In this document: positions 33,643 through 42,577 of the stretch, in pieces | How positions within the stretch are numbered: the stretch's first letter is position 1 | Layout of the letters: every line of letters begins with the position of its first letter | NCBI RefSeq assembly: GCF_008365405.1 | Contig: NZ_QOKV01000004.1 | Location: 248,001-312,000 of the forward strand | Direction: 5' to 3' | DNA length: 64,000 nucleotides | Source: Azospirillum brasilense | GTDB taxonomy: Bacteria > Pseudomonadota > Alphaproteobacteria > Azospirillales > Azospirillaceae | The notes under the pieces: generated by a model | Database searches by the model: none | Told to the model about the DNA's origin: nothing | Seen by the model: only the letters and a program-made list of their open reading frames with translations | Made by a program: the position numbers and the translations under genes

Positions 33643-34365
33643 GACCAATTCGACCGGCATCCCCACAGCCAGCCCGGCGTCGCGGTCGGCGCGGCCCCGG
33701 TTGACGGCGATCTCCGCCAGACCGCTGGAGTTCGCGTACCACAGCGCCTCCCCCACCGGGACGTCGGCGAAGGTCCGGCCACGGCGCACCGTGCGCCCGC
33801 CGGCCCGCAGCACCGCGTCCTCCGGCAGCCGGTCGGCGCGCAGGCCGGTCATGGCGTTGCCGTAGACGTCCACATAGACGATCCGCGCCAGATCGTCCGG
33901 CCAGTCGGGCCGCGCGAGGCTGGCCGGAGCGACGGGCTCCAGCACGACCGGGTTCCCCATGGCGAGGCTGGCCGCCACCGGGGCGAACAGGTCCCGCCCG
34001 TGGAAGCTGGCCGACAGCCGCTCGGGCCGCCAGCCGATGCTCCAGGCGCGCACCGACCCGGCCCGCCGCCGCAGCAGTTCGAACAGGCCGTTGTCCGGCC
34101 CGACGAAGCGGCGCCCGTCGGCCTCCACCACCAGCGGGCGGCGGTCGGTCCCGACGCCGGGGTCGACGACGCAGAGGAAGACGCTGTCCGCCGGGAATTC
34201 CGGAGCGTAGGCGGCCAGCAGATAGGCCGACAGCTGCGGATCGAAGGCGGGCGCGTCGGCGAACAGGTCGATGACCGGCAGCCCCGGCGCCATCCGCGCC
34301 AGCACCGCCTTCATCTGCCCGGTGTAGGGGCCGGACAGCCCGAAATCCGTAAAGAGCACGATCAT
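33637..34365 (-). CDS. S-adenosyl-L-methionine hydroxide adenosyltransferase (DUF62 family)
   Basis: A 242-residue enzyme that hydrolyses SAM to adenosine and methionine. Family signatures are IVLFTDFGLSGPYTGQMKAV at the N-terminus, CVVDPGVGTDRRPLVVE, FVGPDNGLF, SASFHGRDLFAP and the C-terminal VGEALWYANSSGLAEIAVN. The domain is homologous to fluorinase and chlorinase; the flexible loop that distinguishes halogenases is not evident, so plain hydrolysis is expected. The ATG at 34365 fits the family start; a GTG six codons upstream is possible. Confidence 0.9.
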   Translation of the reverse strand: MIVLFTDFGLSGPYTGQMKAVLARMAPGLPVIDLFADAPAFDPQLSAYLLAAYAPEFPADSVFLCVVDPGVGTDRRPLVVEADGRRFVGPDNGLFELLRRRAGSVRAWSIGWRPERLSASFHGRDLFAPVAASLAMGNPVVLEPVAPASLARPDWPDDLARIVYVDVYGNAMTGLRADRLPEDAVLRAGGRTVRRGRTFADVPVGEALWYANSSGLAEIAVNRGRADRDAGLAVGMPVELVL

Positions 34366-34533
34366 CCCGCCACTGTAGCGCACTCCACCCCGTTCGGTAA
34401 GACACGGATCGTCACGAGCCGCCTTGCAAGGCCGGAGAGGCGCTTCATATATTCGTGGAACGCAAATGCACTCCGCCCCGTTTACTTGGTCCGCCTGCCC
34501 TAACCTTGCCGATCTTTGTCAGGACCAATGAAT

Positions 34534-35532
34534 ATGAACATATGTTCAAAAACCTTCGCGACGAAGAGCCTGACGAAGTTTATCGCGGCCGTCGGCTTGG
34601 CCGTTTGCCTCCTCTTGCCGGTAGCGGCGCAGGCCGAAAGTGAACGGCCCCATATCGTCGCTACCACCGGCATGGTCGCCGACCTCGTGCGGGCGGTGGC
34701 CGGCGACCGGGCGGAGGTGGAGGCGCTGATGGGCGAAGGCGTCGATCCGCACCTGTTCAAGCCCACCCGCTCCGACACGGTGAAGCTGCTGCGGGCCGAC
34801 GCGGTGTTCATCAGCGGCCTGCACCTGGAAGGCAAGATGACCGCCGCCTTCGACCGGCTGCGCGAGTCCGGCAAGCCGGTGGTGGCGCTGGGCGATGCGG
34901 TGCCCAAGGAGCGGCTGCTCAGCCCGCCCGAATTCGAGGGCGCCCACGACCCGCACATCTGGATGGATGTGGGAATCTGGGCCAGCACCCTGCCGGCCAT
35001 CCGCGACGGGCTGGCGCGGCTCGACCCCGCGGGTACCGAGACGTACGCCCGCAACGCCGACGCGTACGGGGCGGAGCTGGCGCGGCTCGACGCGTACGCC
35101 CGGCGCATCCTGGCCTCCATCCCCGGCAAGGCCCGCGTGCTGGTGACCGCCCACGACGCCTTCAACTATCTGGGCCGTGCCTACGGGATCGAGGTGCGCG
35201 GCATCCAGGGGATCAGCACGGAATCCGAGGCCGGGCTGCGGGTCATCGAGGAACTGGCCGCGCTGCTGGCGGACCGCGGCGTGCCGGCGGTCTTCCCGGA
35301 AACCAGCGTGTCCGACCGCAACGTCCGCGCCCTGGTCGAAGGGGCGGGGGCCCGCGGCCATCGGGTGACGCTGGGCGGCGCCCTGTTCTCCGACGCCATG
35401 GGCGCGCCGGGCAGCTATGAAGGCACCTACATCGGCATGATCGACCACAATGTGACGACCATCGCCCGCGCGCTGGGCGGCGAGGCGCCGGCCGACGGCT
35501 TTCAGGGCAAGCTCGCCCTGGCGCAGCGCTGA
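34534..35532 (+). CDS. Metal ABC transporter substrate-binding protein (Mn/Zn/Fe, TroA family)
   Basis: A 332-residue periplasmic metal-binding protein (cluster A-I). A signal peptide (FIAAVGLAVCLLLPVAAQA) is followed by the fold with metal ligands in EGVDPHLFKPTRSD, ISGLHLEG and HDPHIWMDV, and a late acidic ligand. The motif GIQGISTESEAG and FPETSVSD are typical of TroA/PsaA/MntC-like proteins. The His-rich loop of ZnuA is absent, which favours manganese or iron over zinc. AGGA stands 9 bases before the ATG at 34534. It leads a four-gene operon. Confidence 0.92.
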   Translation: MNICSKTFATKSLTKFIAAVGLAVCLLLPVAAQAESERPHIVATTGMVADLVRAVAGDRAEVEALMGEGVDPHLFKPTRSDTVKLLRADAVFISGLHLEGKMTAAFDRLRESGKPVVALGDAVPKERLLSPPEFEGAHDPHIWMDVGIWASTLPAIRDGLARLDPAGTETYARNADAYGAELARLDAYARRILASIPGKARVLVTAHDAFNYLGRAYGIEVRGIQGISTESEAGLRVIEELAALLADRGVPAVFPETSVSDRNVRALVEGAGARGHRVTLGGALFSDAMGAPGSYEGTYIGMIDHNVTTIARALGGEAPADGFQGKLALAQR

Positions 35533-35554
35533 CGCGGCGGAGAAGGAACGGACC

Positions 35555-36373
35555 ATGCAGTATCTCTGGCGCACCCCCGGCAGCCGCACCGCCCCCGAAG
35601 AGGCCTCGCCCATCGGACCGCCGCCCCTGGAGATCCGCGGCCTGACCGTCGCCTACCACCGCCGGCCGGTGCTGTGGAACGTCGATTACGCCGCCCCGCC
35701 GGGCGGGCTGATCGCCGTGGTCGGGCCGAACGGCGCGGGCAAGTCGACCCTGATCAAGGCGTGCCTCGGGCTCGTCCCGCGGGTGTCGGGAACGGTCGAG
35801 GTGTTCGGGCGCCCGATCGCGAAGCAGCGCCGCCTGATCGGCTATGTGCCGCAGCGGGAAAGCGTGGATTGGGACTTCCCCGTCTCGGCGCTCGACGTGG
35901 TGGCGATGGGCCGTTACGGGAAGATCGGCTGGTTCCGCCCGGTCACCCGCGCCCACAGGGAGGCGGCGCTGCACGCGCTGGAGCGGGTGGGCATGGCCGA
36001 CTTCGCCCGGCGCCAGATCGGCCAGCTGTCCGGCGGCCAGCAGCAGCGCGTCTTCCTGGCCCGCGCGCTGGCGCAGGAGGCGCAGCTCTATTTCATGGAC
36101 GAGCCCTTTGCCGGGGTGGACGCGGCGACGGAGCGCGCGGTGCTTCAGGTGCTGCGCGACCTCGACGCCGCCGGGCGGACGGTGATCTGCGTCCACCACG
36201 ACCTCCAGACGGTCAGCGACTATTTCGACCACGCGCTTCTGCTCAACACACGGGTGGTCGCCCAGGGGCCGGTCGCGCGGGTGATGACACCCGACCTGCT
36301 GTCCCGCACCTACGGCGGGCGGCCGATGCCGGCCCCCGCGGCATTGGGGACATTGGGGGCGGAGGCGTCATGA
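35555..36373 (+). CDS. Metal ABC transporter ATP-binding protein
   Basis: A 272-residue ATPase of the Mn/Zn/Fe importer. Walker A is GPNGAGKST, the Q loop is in GYVPQRESVDWDFP (the QRxxVDWxFP form is characteristic of this metal-transport cluster), the signature is LSGGQQQR, Walker B is YFMDEPFAG and the switch His is in CVHHDL. GGAGAAGGA precedes the ATG. Its stop overlaps the next start as ATGA, implying translational coupling. Confidence 0.95.
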   Translation: MQYLWRTPGSRTAPEEASPIGPPPLEIRGLTVAYHRRPVLWNVDYAAPPGGLIAVVGPNGAGKSTLIKACLGLVPRVSGTVEVFGRPIAKQRRLIGYVPQRESVDWDFPVSALDVVAMGRYGKIGWFRPVTRAHREAALHALERVGMADFARRQIGQLSGGQQQRVFLARALAQEAQLYFMDEPFAGVDAATERAVLQVLRDLDAAGRTVICVHHDLQTVSDYFDHALLLNTRVVAQGPVARVMTPDLLSRTYGGRPMPAPAALGTLGAEAS

Positions 36374-37563
36374 TCGATGAGGCCTTGCGCATCCTGACCT
36401 TCCAGTCCGGCTTCAACAGCGCCGTGGTGGTCGCCGGGACCGCCGCGCTGGGGCTGGCCGGCGGGACGGTCGGCACCTTCCTGCTGCTGCGCCGCCGCGC
36501 GCTGGTCAGCGACGCGCTGAGCCACGCCACCCTGCCCGGCATCGCCGTCGCCTTCCTGGTCGGGGCGGTGCTCGGCCTGCCGGAACGGTCGCTGCCGCTG
36601 CTGCTGACCGGGGCGGTGGCCAGCGGGGTGGTCGGGCTGCTGACCGTGCAGGCGCTGTCCCGCTTCACCCGGCTGACCGAGGATTCGGCGATCGGCGCGG
36701 TGCTGTCGGTCTTCTTCGGGCTGGGCGTCGTGCTGCTCAGCGTCATCCAGAACCTGGAGCTGGGTGGGCAGGCCGGGCTGAAGACCTTCATCCTGGGCCA
36801 GACCGCCGCCATGGCGCAGGGCGAAGCCATCGCCATCGGCCTGCTGGCCGCCGGAGCGGCGCTGGCCGTCGCCCTGCTGTTCAAGGAATTGCGGGTGCTG
36901 GCCTTCGATCCCGGCTTCGCCGCCGTGCAGGGCTGGCCGGTGGGGGCGCTCGACCTCGTGCTGATGGGGCTGGCGACTCTGGTGACGGTGATCGGGCTCC
37001 AGACGGTGGGGCTGATCCTGGTGGTGGCGCTCCTCATCATCCCGCCCGCCGCGGCGCGCTTCTGGACCGACCGGCTGCCCGCCCTGACCGTCGCCGCGGC
37101 GGTGATCGGCGCGCTGTCCGGCTGGCTCGGCGCCACCCTGTCGGCCCTGCTGCCCAAGCTGCCGGCGGGGGCGGTCATCGTCCTGGTCGCCGGGGGTTTC
37201 TTCCTGCTCAGCTTCCTGTTCGCCCCGGCGCGCGGGCTGGTCGCCGCCGCGCTGCGCCAGGGGCGGCTGCGCCTGACCTTCGCGGAGCGGCGCGCCCTGA
37301 CCGACCTTTTGGACGGCCGGCCGGTGGAAGGCTCCGTGGCGCTCTGGCTGCGCCTGCGCGGCTACACCCGGGACGGCGCCCTCACCCCCGCCGGGCAGAC
37401 CGCCGCCCGCGCGGCGGCGCGCGACCGCCGGCTGTGGGAGCGGTTCCTGGCCGACTATCCCGCCCTGCTGCCCGCCCACGCCAACTGGGGCGTCGACCCC
37501 ATCGACTCGGTCCTGCCCGGCGACATGGTCCGGCTGCTGGAGGAGCGGAGCGCCCCGTCATGA
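36370..37563 (+). CDS. Metal ABC transporter permease with DtxR/MntR-like C-terminal extension
   Basis: A 397-residue protein. Residues 1-293 are a cluster-3 permease with eight or nine helices (LRRRALVSDALSHATLPGIA, LAFDPGFAAVQGWPVG, LLIIPPAAARF). The remaining 100 residues are cytoplasmic and resemble the winged-helix and dimerisation segment of DtxR/MntR regulators (LWLRLRGYTRDGALTPAGQT, AAARDRRLWERFL, then DPIDSVLP where DtxR has CRWEHVMS). The HTH is shortened and the metal ligands are Asp/Asp/Ser, so DNA or metal binding is uncertain. YtgCR of Chlamydia is a known permease-repressor fusion of this type. GGAGG precedes the ATG; both ends overlap neighbours by 4 bp. Confidence 0.88.
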   Translation: MIDEALRILTFQSGFNSAVVVAGTAALGLAGGTVGTFLLLRRRALVSDALSHATLPGIAVAFLVGAVLGLPERSLPLLLTGAVASGVVGLLTVQALSRFTRLTEDSAIGAVLSVFFGLGVVLLSVIQNLELGGQAGLKTFILGQTAAMAQGEAIAIGLLAAGAALAVALLFKELRVLAFDPGFAAVQGWPVGALDLVLMGLATLVTVIGLQTVGLILVVALLIIPPAAARFWTDRLPALTVAAAVIGALSGWLGATLSALLPKLPAGAVIVLVAGGFFLLSFLFAPARGLVAAALRQGRLRLTFAERRALTDLLDGRPVEGSVALWLRLRGYTRDGALTPAGQTAARAAARDRRLWERFLADYPALLPAHANWGVDPIDSVLPGDMVRLLEERSAPS

Positions 37564-38546
37564 TGCCCGACGTCCAGGAATTCCTTCAGATCGACGCCCC
37601 CGCCCTGCTCGCCGCGGTGCTGGCCTGCGCCGCCTGCGCGCTGGTCGGCAACTTCCTGGTGCTGCGGCGCCAGGGGATGATGGGCGACGCGGTCAGCCAC
37701 GCCATCCTGCCCGGCATCGTCGGCGGCTTCCTGGTCGCCGGCACGCGGGAGACGCTGCCGATGATGCTCGGCGCGCTGGCCGCCGCGGCGCTGGCCGGCC
37801 TGCTGATCGAGGCGGTGCGGCGGCTGGGCCGGCTGGAGTCCGGCGCCGCCATGGGCGTCGTCTTCACCGTGATGTTCGCCGCCGGCGTGGTGATGATCGA
37901 GCAGGCGTCGGCCGGCGGGGTCGATCTGGACGCCGACTGCGTGCTCTACGGCCAGTTGGAGACCATCCTGTGGCTGGCCCCCAAGGGCTGGGAGTCGCTG
38001 ACCGACCCGGCGGTGTGGGCCGCCCTGCCGCGGGAGGTGCTGACGCTGGCCGCGGTCTTCGCGCTCTGCGTCGCGCTGGTCGGGCTGTTCTACAAGGAGC
38101 TGAAGATCACCACCTTCGATCCGGCGCTGGCCTCCACGCTGGGCATCCCGGCGGGGCTGTTCCATTACGGGGTGGTGCTTCTGGTCGCCGCCACGGCCAT
38201 CGCCGCCTTCGAGGCGGTGGGCTCCATCCTGGTCATCGCCATGCTGATCGCCCCGCCCGCCGCGGCGCGCCTGCTGACCGACCGGCTGGCCGCGCAGATC
38301 CTGCTCAGCGTCGCGCTGGGGGTGCTGGCGGCGCTGGCCGGCTATGGCGCCGCCGCCTTCGGGCCGATGCTGCTGGGGGCGTCGCACTCGCTGAACGCGG
38401 CGGGGATGATCGCGGTGGCGTCCGGGCTGATCCTGGCGCTGGCCGTCCTGTTCGGGCCGCGCCACGGCCTGCTGGGGCGGCGCCGCGCCGTCGGCCGGCT
38501 GCGCGCCGACCCCGGATTCATTGCTCCGGAGGCGCAAAAGCCGTAA
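37560..38546 (+). CDS. Metal ABC transporter permease (second subunit)
   Basis: A 328-residue cluster-3 permease with repeated hydrophobic helices and the same signatures as its neighbour (LRRQGMMGDAVSHAILPGIVG, TTFDPALASTLGIPAG, AMLIAPPAAARLLTDRLA), but no regulator-like extension. With the preceding permease it forms a TroC/TroD-type heterodimer. The start overlaps the previous stop (ATGA). The C-terminus (VGRLRADPGFIAPEAQKP) ends about 30 bp before the next gene, with no terminator seen. Confidence 0.93.
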   Translation: MMPDVQEFLQIDAPALLAAVLACAACALVGNFLVLRRQGMMGDAVSHAILPGIVGGFLVAGTRETLPMMLGALAAAALAGLLIEAVRRLGRLESGAAMGVVFTVMFAAGVVMIEQASAGGVDLDADCVLYGQLETILWLAPKGWESLTDPAVWAALPREVLTLAAVFALCVALVGLFYKELKITTFDPALASTLGIPAGLFHYGVVLLVAATAIAAFEAVGSILVIAMLIAPPAAARLLTDRLAAQILLSVALGVLAALAGYGAAAFGPMLLGASHSLNAAGMIAVASGLILALAVLFGPRHGLLGRRRAVGRLRADPGFIAPEAQKP

Positions 38547-38577
38547 CGTTTTCGCTTCGTCCGATGCGGAGCGCCGA

Positions 38578-41500
38578 ATGCCGTTCCCCCACCGCCGGCT
38601 GCGCCGTTGGAGCTGGCTCACCCTGATCGCGTTCCTCCTCCTGATGGCGAGCGCGCTGCACACGCTGCAGCATCTTCTGGAGCATGGAACGGGCGAGCTG
38701 ATCTGGCCCTTCTTCGGGATCGGGCTGGCCGGCGTGGTGATGGGTCTGGCGGTGCTGCACGAACGGGAGGCCACCCGGCGCGCCCAGGCGGAGGCCCGCG
38801 CCGCCGACAGCCGGGCGGCCGACGCCCACCGCCGCCTGTCCGAAGCCATCGAGGTCGTCAACGAGGGCTTCGCCCTGTTCGACGCCGATGACCGGCTGGT
38901 CCAATGCAACGCCCGATTCCGCGAGATCTACGCCCTGCTGGGGCCTCTGGAGCCCGGCATCACCTTCGAATCGCTGATCCGCCGCGCCGCCGCCGCCGGC
39001 CATTACCCCGACTGCGGCCCCGGCGACATCGACCGCTGGGTCGAGCGGGAGATGGAGCGGCACCGCAACCCGCAGGGGCCGCAAGTGCTGCGGATCGGCG
39101 ACGGGCGCTGGTTCAAGATCGAGGAGCGGCGGACCAGCGACGGCGGCTATGTCGGGCTGCGCACCGACATCAGCGAGTTGAAGCGGCGCGAGCAGGAACT
39201 GGCCCACAAGTCCGACCTGCTGGAGGCCACCTTCAGCGCCATGTCGCAGGGCCTCGTGGTGTGGAGCGCGGACTATCATTTCCTGACCTGCAACCGGCGC
39301 CTGCGGGAGATGCTCGACCTGCCGGACGACGCGCTCCATCCCGGCCTGAGCATGCCCGGCTTCCTGCGCTTCATGGCCCAGCGCGGCGAGTTCGGCCCCG
39401 GCGATACGGCGGAGATCGTCGCCCGCCATATGACCAACCTGCGTCCCGAGGGAGTCAGCCGCATCGAGCGCACGCGCCCCGACGGCCGGGTCCTGGAGAT
39501 CACCGCCAGCTTCCTGCCCGACCGCTCGGTCCTGATGACCTACACGGACATCACCGATCACCGCCGGGTGGAGCGAGCCCTGCGCGAGAGCGAGGACCGC
39601 TTCCGCAAACTGTCGGACGCCGCCATCGACGGCATCCTGGTCCATGAGCAGGGGGTGATCGCCGACGCCAACCGCGCCGCCGCCGCCATCCTGGGCTATG
39701 CGCCGGACGAGCTGACGGGGCAGTCCATCACCGCGCTGATGGCGCCGGAGGACCGCGAACTCTCCTGGCGGCGCATCCGCGCCCGCGACGAGTCTCCCTT
39801 CGAGACCGTCTGCCTGCGCCGCAACGGCGAGCGCCTGACGGTGCAGGGGGAGACCCGCTACGTTCCCTACCGCGGGCGGACGATGGCGATGGTGTCGTTC
39901 CGCGACATCACCGCCCACCGCCGCACCGAGGCGCAACTCCGCCTCGCCAAGGAACAGGCGGAACTGGCGAGCCGGGCCAAGTCGGAGTTCCTGCGCACCA
40001 TCAGCCACGAGATCCGCACCCCGATGAACGGCGTCCTGGGCATGCTGGGTCTCCTGCTGGACGGCCCGCTGGGCGAGGAGCAGCGCGCCTACGCCCGCAC
40101 CGCCCGCGAGTCGGCAGAGGCGCTGCTGTCCATGCTCAACGACGTCCTGGACATTTCCAAGATGGAGGCCGGGAAGCTGACCCTGGAGTCGGGCCGCTTC
40201 TCCCCCGCCGAGGTGGTGGAGAGCGTGGTCGAGCTGCAGGCCGCCCGCGCCTTCGCCAAGGGGATCGAGCTGGCCGTCTGCGTTCCCGGCGGCCTGCCGG
40301 CGGCGTTGCGCGGCGACTCGGGGCGGGTGCGGCAGGTCCTGCTGAACCTCGTCGGCAACGCCGTGAAATTCACCGACCACGGCGGCGTCGCCGTCACCCT
40401 GTCGGCGGTGGCGTCGGACCAGGACGGCGAAGGCCGCGCGCCGCCACGCCTGCGCTTCGAGGTGGCCGACACCGGCATCGGCATTCCACAGGACGCGCAG
40501 GCCGACCTCTTCACCGAATTCTCACAGGTGCATCCCCGCCTGTCGCGCCGCCACGACGGCGCCGGGCTGGGGCTGGCGATCTCCAAGCGCCTGGTGGAGA
40601 TGATGGGGGGAAGCATCGGCTTCGACAGCGCCGCCGGTCAAGGCAGCCGCTTCTGGTTCACCCTGCCGCTGGAGCCCGGGCCGCTGGAGCCCGGGCCGCT
40701 GGAGCCCGGTACGCTGGAGCCCGGTACGCCGCGGATCCCCGACGCGGAGCCGCCGTTGGCCGGACAGACGGTGCTGCTTTTGGAGTCCAATCCCGTCGCC
40801 CGGCGGACTCTGGCCGAACAGCTCCGCTCCTGGGGCGCCACGGTCAGCGCGCCGGACGTGATGGCGATGGTGGCGGGGCTGGACGCCGGCACCCCGCCCG
40901 TTGCCGACGCCGCGGTGATCGGCAGCGTGGAAACACCGGTCGCCGGTTCCCTGCCCGACCGGCTGCGCGCGCGGGGCGTCGGGCGGATCGTCCGGCTCGC
41001 GCTGCCGCACCGGAGCATGGGAGGGGATGGCAACGGCGCCGACGCTACGGTGACGAAGCCGGCCCGGCCCTCCCGCCTGCTCGCCGCCGTGACCGGGCGG
41101 AGCGTGACGGAGGCACCGCCCGCCGCGCCGCCGTCTCTGAAAAGCTTGGCCACCCCGTCCACGGCCGGAACGGCCCAGCGGATTCTCCTCGTCGAGGACA
41201 GCCCGACCAACCAGATGGTCGCCGCCCTGCTGCTGCGCGGCGCCGGCTATCGGGTCGACATCGCCAACAACGGGCGGGAAGCGCTGGAGGCGATGGAGGC
41301 CGCGGCGCCCGGCCCGTCGCCCTACGGGCTGGTCCTGATGGACCTCGCCATGCCGGAGATGGACGGGCTGACCGCCACCCGCCGGCTGCGCGGCCTGCCG
41401 CCGCCGGCCGGCACCGTCCCGATCATCGCCATGACCGCCGACGCCATGGACAGCGACCGCGAACGCTGCCTGGCGGCCGGGATGAACGGGCATGTCGCCA

Positions 41501-41991
41501 AGCCCATCGACCGCCTGCATCTGCTGGAAACCGTGGCCCGCTGGCTGGACGCCACCCCGGCGGAAGGCGCCGCGCCCGCGGTTCCGTCGGACGCCCCCGC
41601 CACAGCCCCGGCGGGCATCGTGGATGTGGGTGTGCTGGATATGGAAGTGCTGCAGCAGCTCGCCCGGGATCTCGACGCGGAGCTTCTGGCCGATGTCATC
41701 CGCCAGTTCGTGGAGGAGACGCTGGAGCGGGCCGAGAGGATCGCCGGCGGCGGGGCGGAAGCGGCGGGGGGAGGCCCGGCCGATCTCACCGGGCTGGCGA
41801 AGGAGGCCCACACGCTGAAGAGTACCGCGGGGACCTTCGGCGCCCGCGACCTGTCGGCGGCCGCCCGGGCGCTGGAGCTGGCCTGCCGGAGCAACGCGGT
41901 GGGCGAGGTGACGTCGCTGTGCCGCGACATTCCCCGCCTCACCCGGGAAGCCGTGGAGGCGTACCGGGTCCGCGGCTACGTCACGTCATGA
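38578..41991 (+). CDS. Hybrid sensor histidine kinase (PAS x3, HisKA, HATPase, two receivers, HPt)
   Basis: A 1137-residue phosphorelay kinase. Two membrane helices lie at about 12-60, then a PAS-type stretch (VVNEGFALFDADDRLVQCN), a second (LVVWSADYHFLTCNRRL) and a third (AAIDGILVHEQGVIADANRA). HisKA has the His in FLRTISHEIRTPMNGVLGML. The HATPase shows NLVGNAVKFTD, DTGIGIP and GAGLGLAISKRLVEMMGG. The first receiver is degenerate (VLLLESNPVARR, no acceptor Asp). The second is intact (LLVEDSPTNQ, VLMDLAMPEMDG, MTADA, AKPID). A C-terminal HPt holds the His in EAHTLKSTAGTFGA. Linker LEPGP repeats separate kinase and receivers. The ATG at 38578 follows GCGGAG. No partner regulator is adjacent. 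Confidence 0.92.
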   Translation: MPFPHRRLRRWSWLTLIAFLLLMASALHTLQHLLEHGTGELIWPFFGIGLAGVVMGLAVLHEREATRRAQAEARAADSRAADAHRRLSEAIEVVNEGFALFDADDRLVQCNARFREIYALLGPLEPGITFESLIRRAAAAGHYPDCGPGDIDRWVEREMERHRNPQGPQVLRIGDGRWFKIEERRTSDGGYVGLRTDISELKRREQELAHKSDLLEATFSAMSQGLVVWSADYHFLTCNRRLREMLDLPDDALHPGLSMPGFLRFMAQRGEFGPGDTAEIVARHMTNLRPEGVSRIERTRPDGRVLEITASFLPDRSVLMTYTDITDHRRVERALRESEDRFRKLSDAAIDGILVHEQGVIADANRAAAAILGYAPDELTGQSITALMAPEDRELSWRRIRARDESPFETVCLRRNGERLTVQGETRYVPYRGRTMAMVSFRDITAHRRTEAQLRLAKEQAELASRAKSEFLRTISHEIRTPMNGVLGMLGLLLDGPLGEEQRAYARTARESAEALLSMLNDVLDISKMEAGKLTLESGRFSPAEVVESVVELQAARAFAKGIELAVCVPGGLPAALRGDSGRVRQVLLNLVGNAVKFTDHGGVAVTLSAVASDQDGEGRAPPRLRFEVADTGIGIPQDAQADLFTEFSQVHPRLSRRHDGAGLGLAISKRLVEMMGGSIGFDSAAGQGSRFWFTLPLEPGPLEPGPLEPGTLEPGTPRIPDAEPPLAGQTVLLLESNPVARRTLAEQLRSWGATVSAPDVMAMVAGLDAGTPPVADAAVIGSVETPVAGSLPDRLRARGVGRIVRLALPHRSMGGDGNGADATVTKPARPSRLLAAVTGRSVTEAPPAAPPSLKSLATPSTAGTAQRILLVEDSPTNQMVAALLLRGAGYRVDIANNGREALEAMEAAAPGPSPYGLVLMDLAMPEMDGLTATRRLRGLPPPAGTVPIIAMTADAMDSDRERCLAAGMNGHVAKPIDRLHLLETVARWLDATPAEGAAPAVPSDAPATAPAGIVDVGVLDMEVLQQLARDLDAELLADVIRQFVEETLERAERIAGGGAEAAGGGPADLTGLAKEAHTLKSTAGTFGARDLSAAARALELACRSNAVGEVTSLCRDIPRLTREAVEAYRVRGYVTS
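40666..40725 (+). repeat. 15-bp in-frame tandem repeat, four copies, encoding LEPGP/T
   Basis: Four consecutive 15-bp units (CCGCTGGAGCCCGGG and close variants) start at 40666, 40681, 40696 and 40711. They encode a Leu-Glu-Pro-Gly-Pro/Thr linker between the ATPase domain and the first receiver. Slippage would alter linker length without a frameshift. Confidence 0.85.
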
Positions 41992-41998
41992 CGTCGCT

Positions 41999-42208
41999 TC
42001 ACTCCATGACGCTGATGTTGACCGCGGCGTCCTTGCCGTTGTTGCCGCGCGCGACCTCGAACTCGACGCGCTGGCCCTCGGACAGGGCGTGAAGACCCGA
42101 CTTCTGCACGGCCGTGATGTGCACGAACACGTCCTTGGCGCCGGCCTCCGGCGCGATGAAGCCATATCCCTTGGTGGTGTTGAACCATTTGACGGTGCCG
42201 GTGGTCAT
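41999..42208 (-). CDS. cspA: Cold-shock domain protein (CspA family)
   Basis: A 69-residue single-stranded nucleic-acid-binding protein. RNP1 (KGYGFI) and RNP2 (VFVHITAV) are both present in the family order after MTTGTVKWFNTTKG, and it ends RGNNGKDAAVNISV. The ATG at 42208 has AGGAG upstream. It acts as an RNA chaperone; whether it is cold-induced cannot be told. It converges with the hybrid kinase, with stops only 7 bp apart. Confidence 0.95.
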   Translation of the reverse strand: MTTGTVKWFNTTKGYGFIAPEAGAKDVFVHITAVQKSGLHALSEGQRVEFEVARGNNGKDAAVNISVME

Positions 42209-42577
42209 AAGGCGAACTCCTGCTCCTCGGTCGGGGGCCCGCCGCCGGTCCGCGCCGCGGGGCGCAACGGGTCGGCGAAGGACGATGGACGGTGCGGCGG
42301 TCATGTGCGGCGATCCGGTGTGGCGCCACGCGGAAGCGCAAGCAAAGCAACGCGAGGGGAGGCTAGCTGGATGGCACCGCAACCGGCAAGGCGGCTTCAC
42401 GGCATATGCCCAATGTAGCCAGACCGGTCATTTTGAAATAAGCCGATGGCGGCAGGTCCCGGCACGGCAAGACTTTCGATGGTCTTGCGTGAATTGAACG
42501 CACACGAAGTCTATGCTTCGGCAGAACCAATGGTGCGGGGCAAGAGCGGGGGATGGGACTCCCGGCGCGACCGGGTG
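42209..42577. other. Gene-free region upstream of cspA
   Basis: These 369 bp separate cspA from the end of the sigma-54 regulator gene, both on the minus strand. No credible gene is seen. A dyad GCAAGAC-N8-GTCTTGC is at 42467-42488, and another, CCCGG-N5-CCGGG, follows the regulator stop at 42561-42575 and may end its transcript. The rest probably holds the cspA promoter and a long 5' leader, common for cold-shock genes; no clear -10/-35 stands out. Confidence 0.5.

Noticed and set aside
33637..34365. Fluorinase/chlorinase activity of the DUF62 protein
   Set aside because: Family motifs fit ordinary SAM hydrolases and no halogenase-type insertion is evident.
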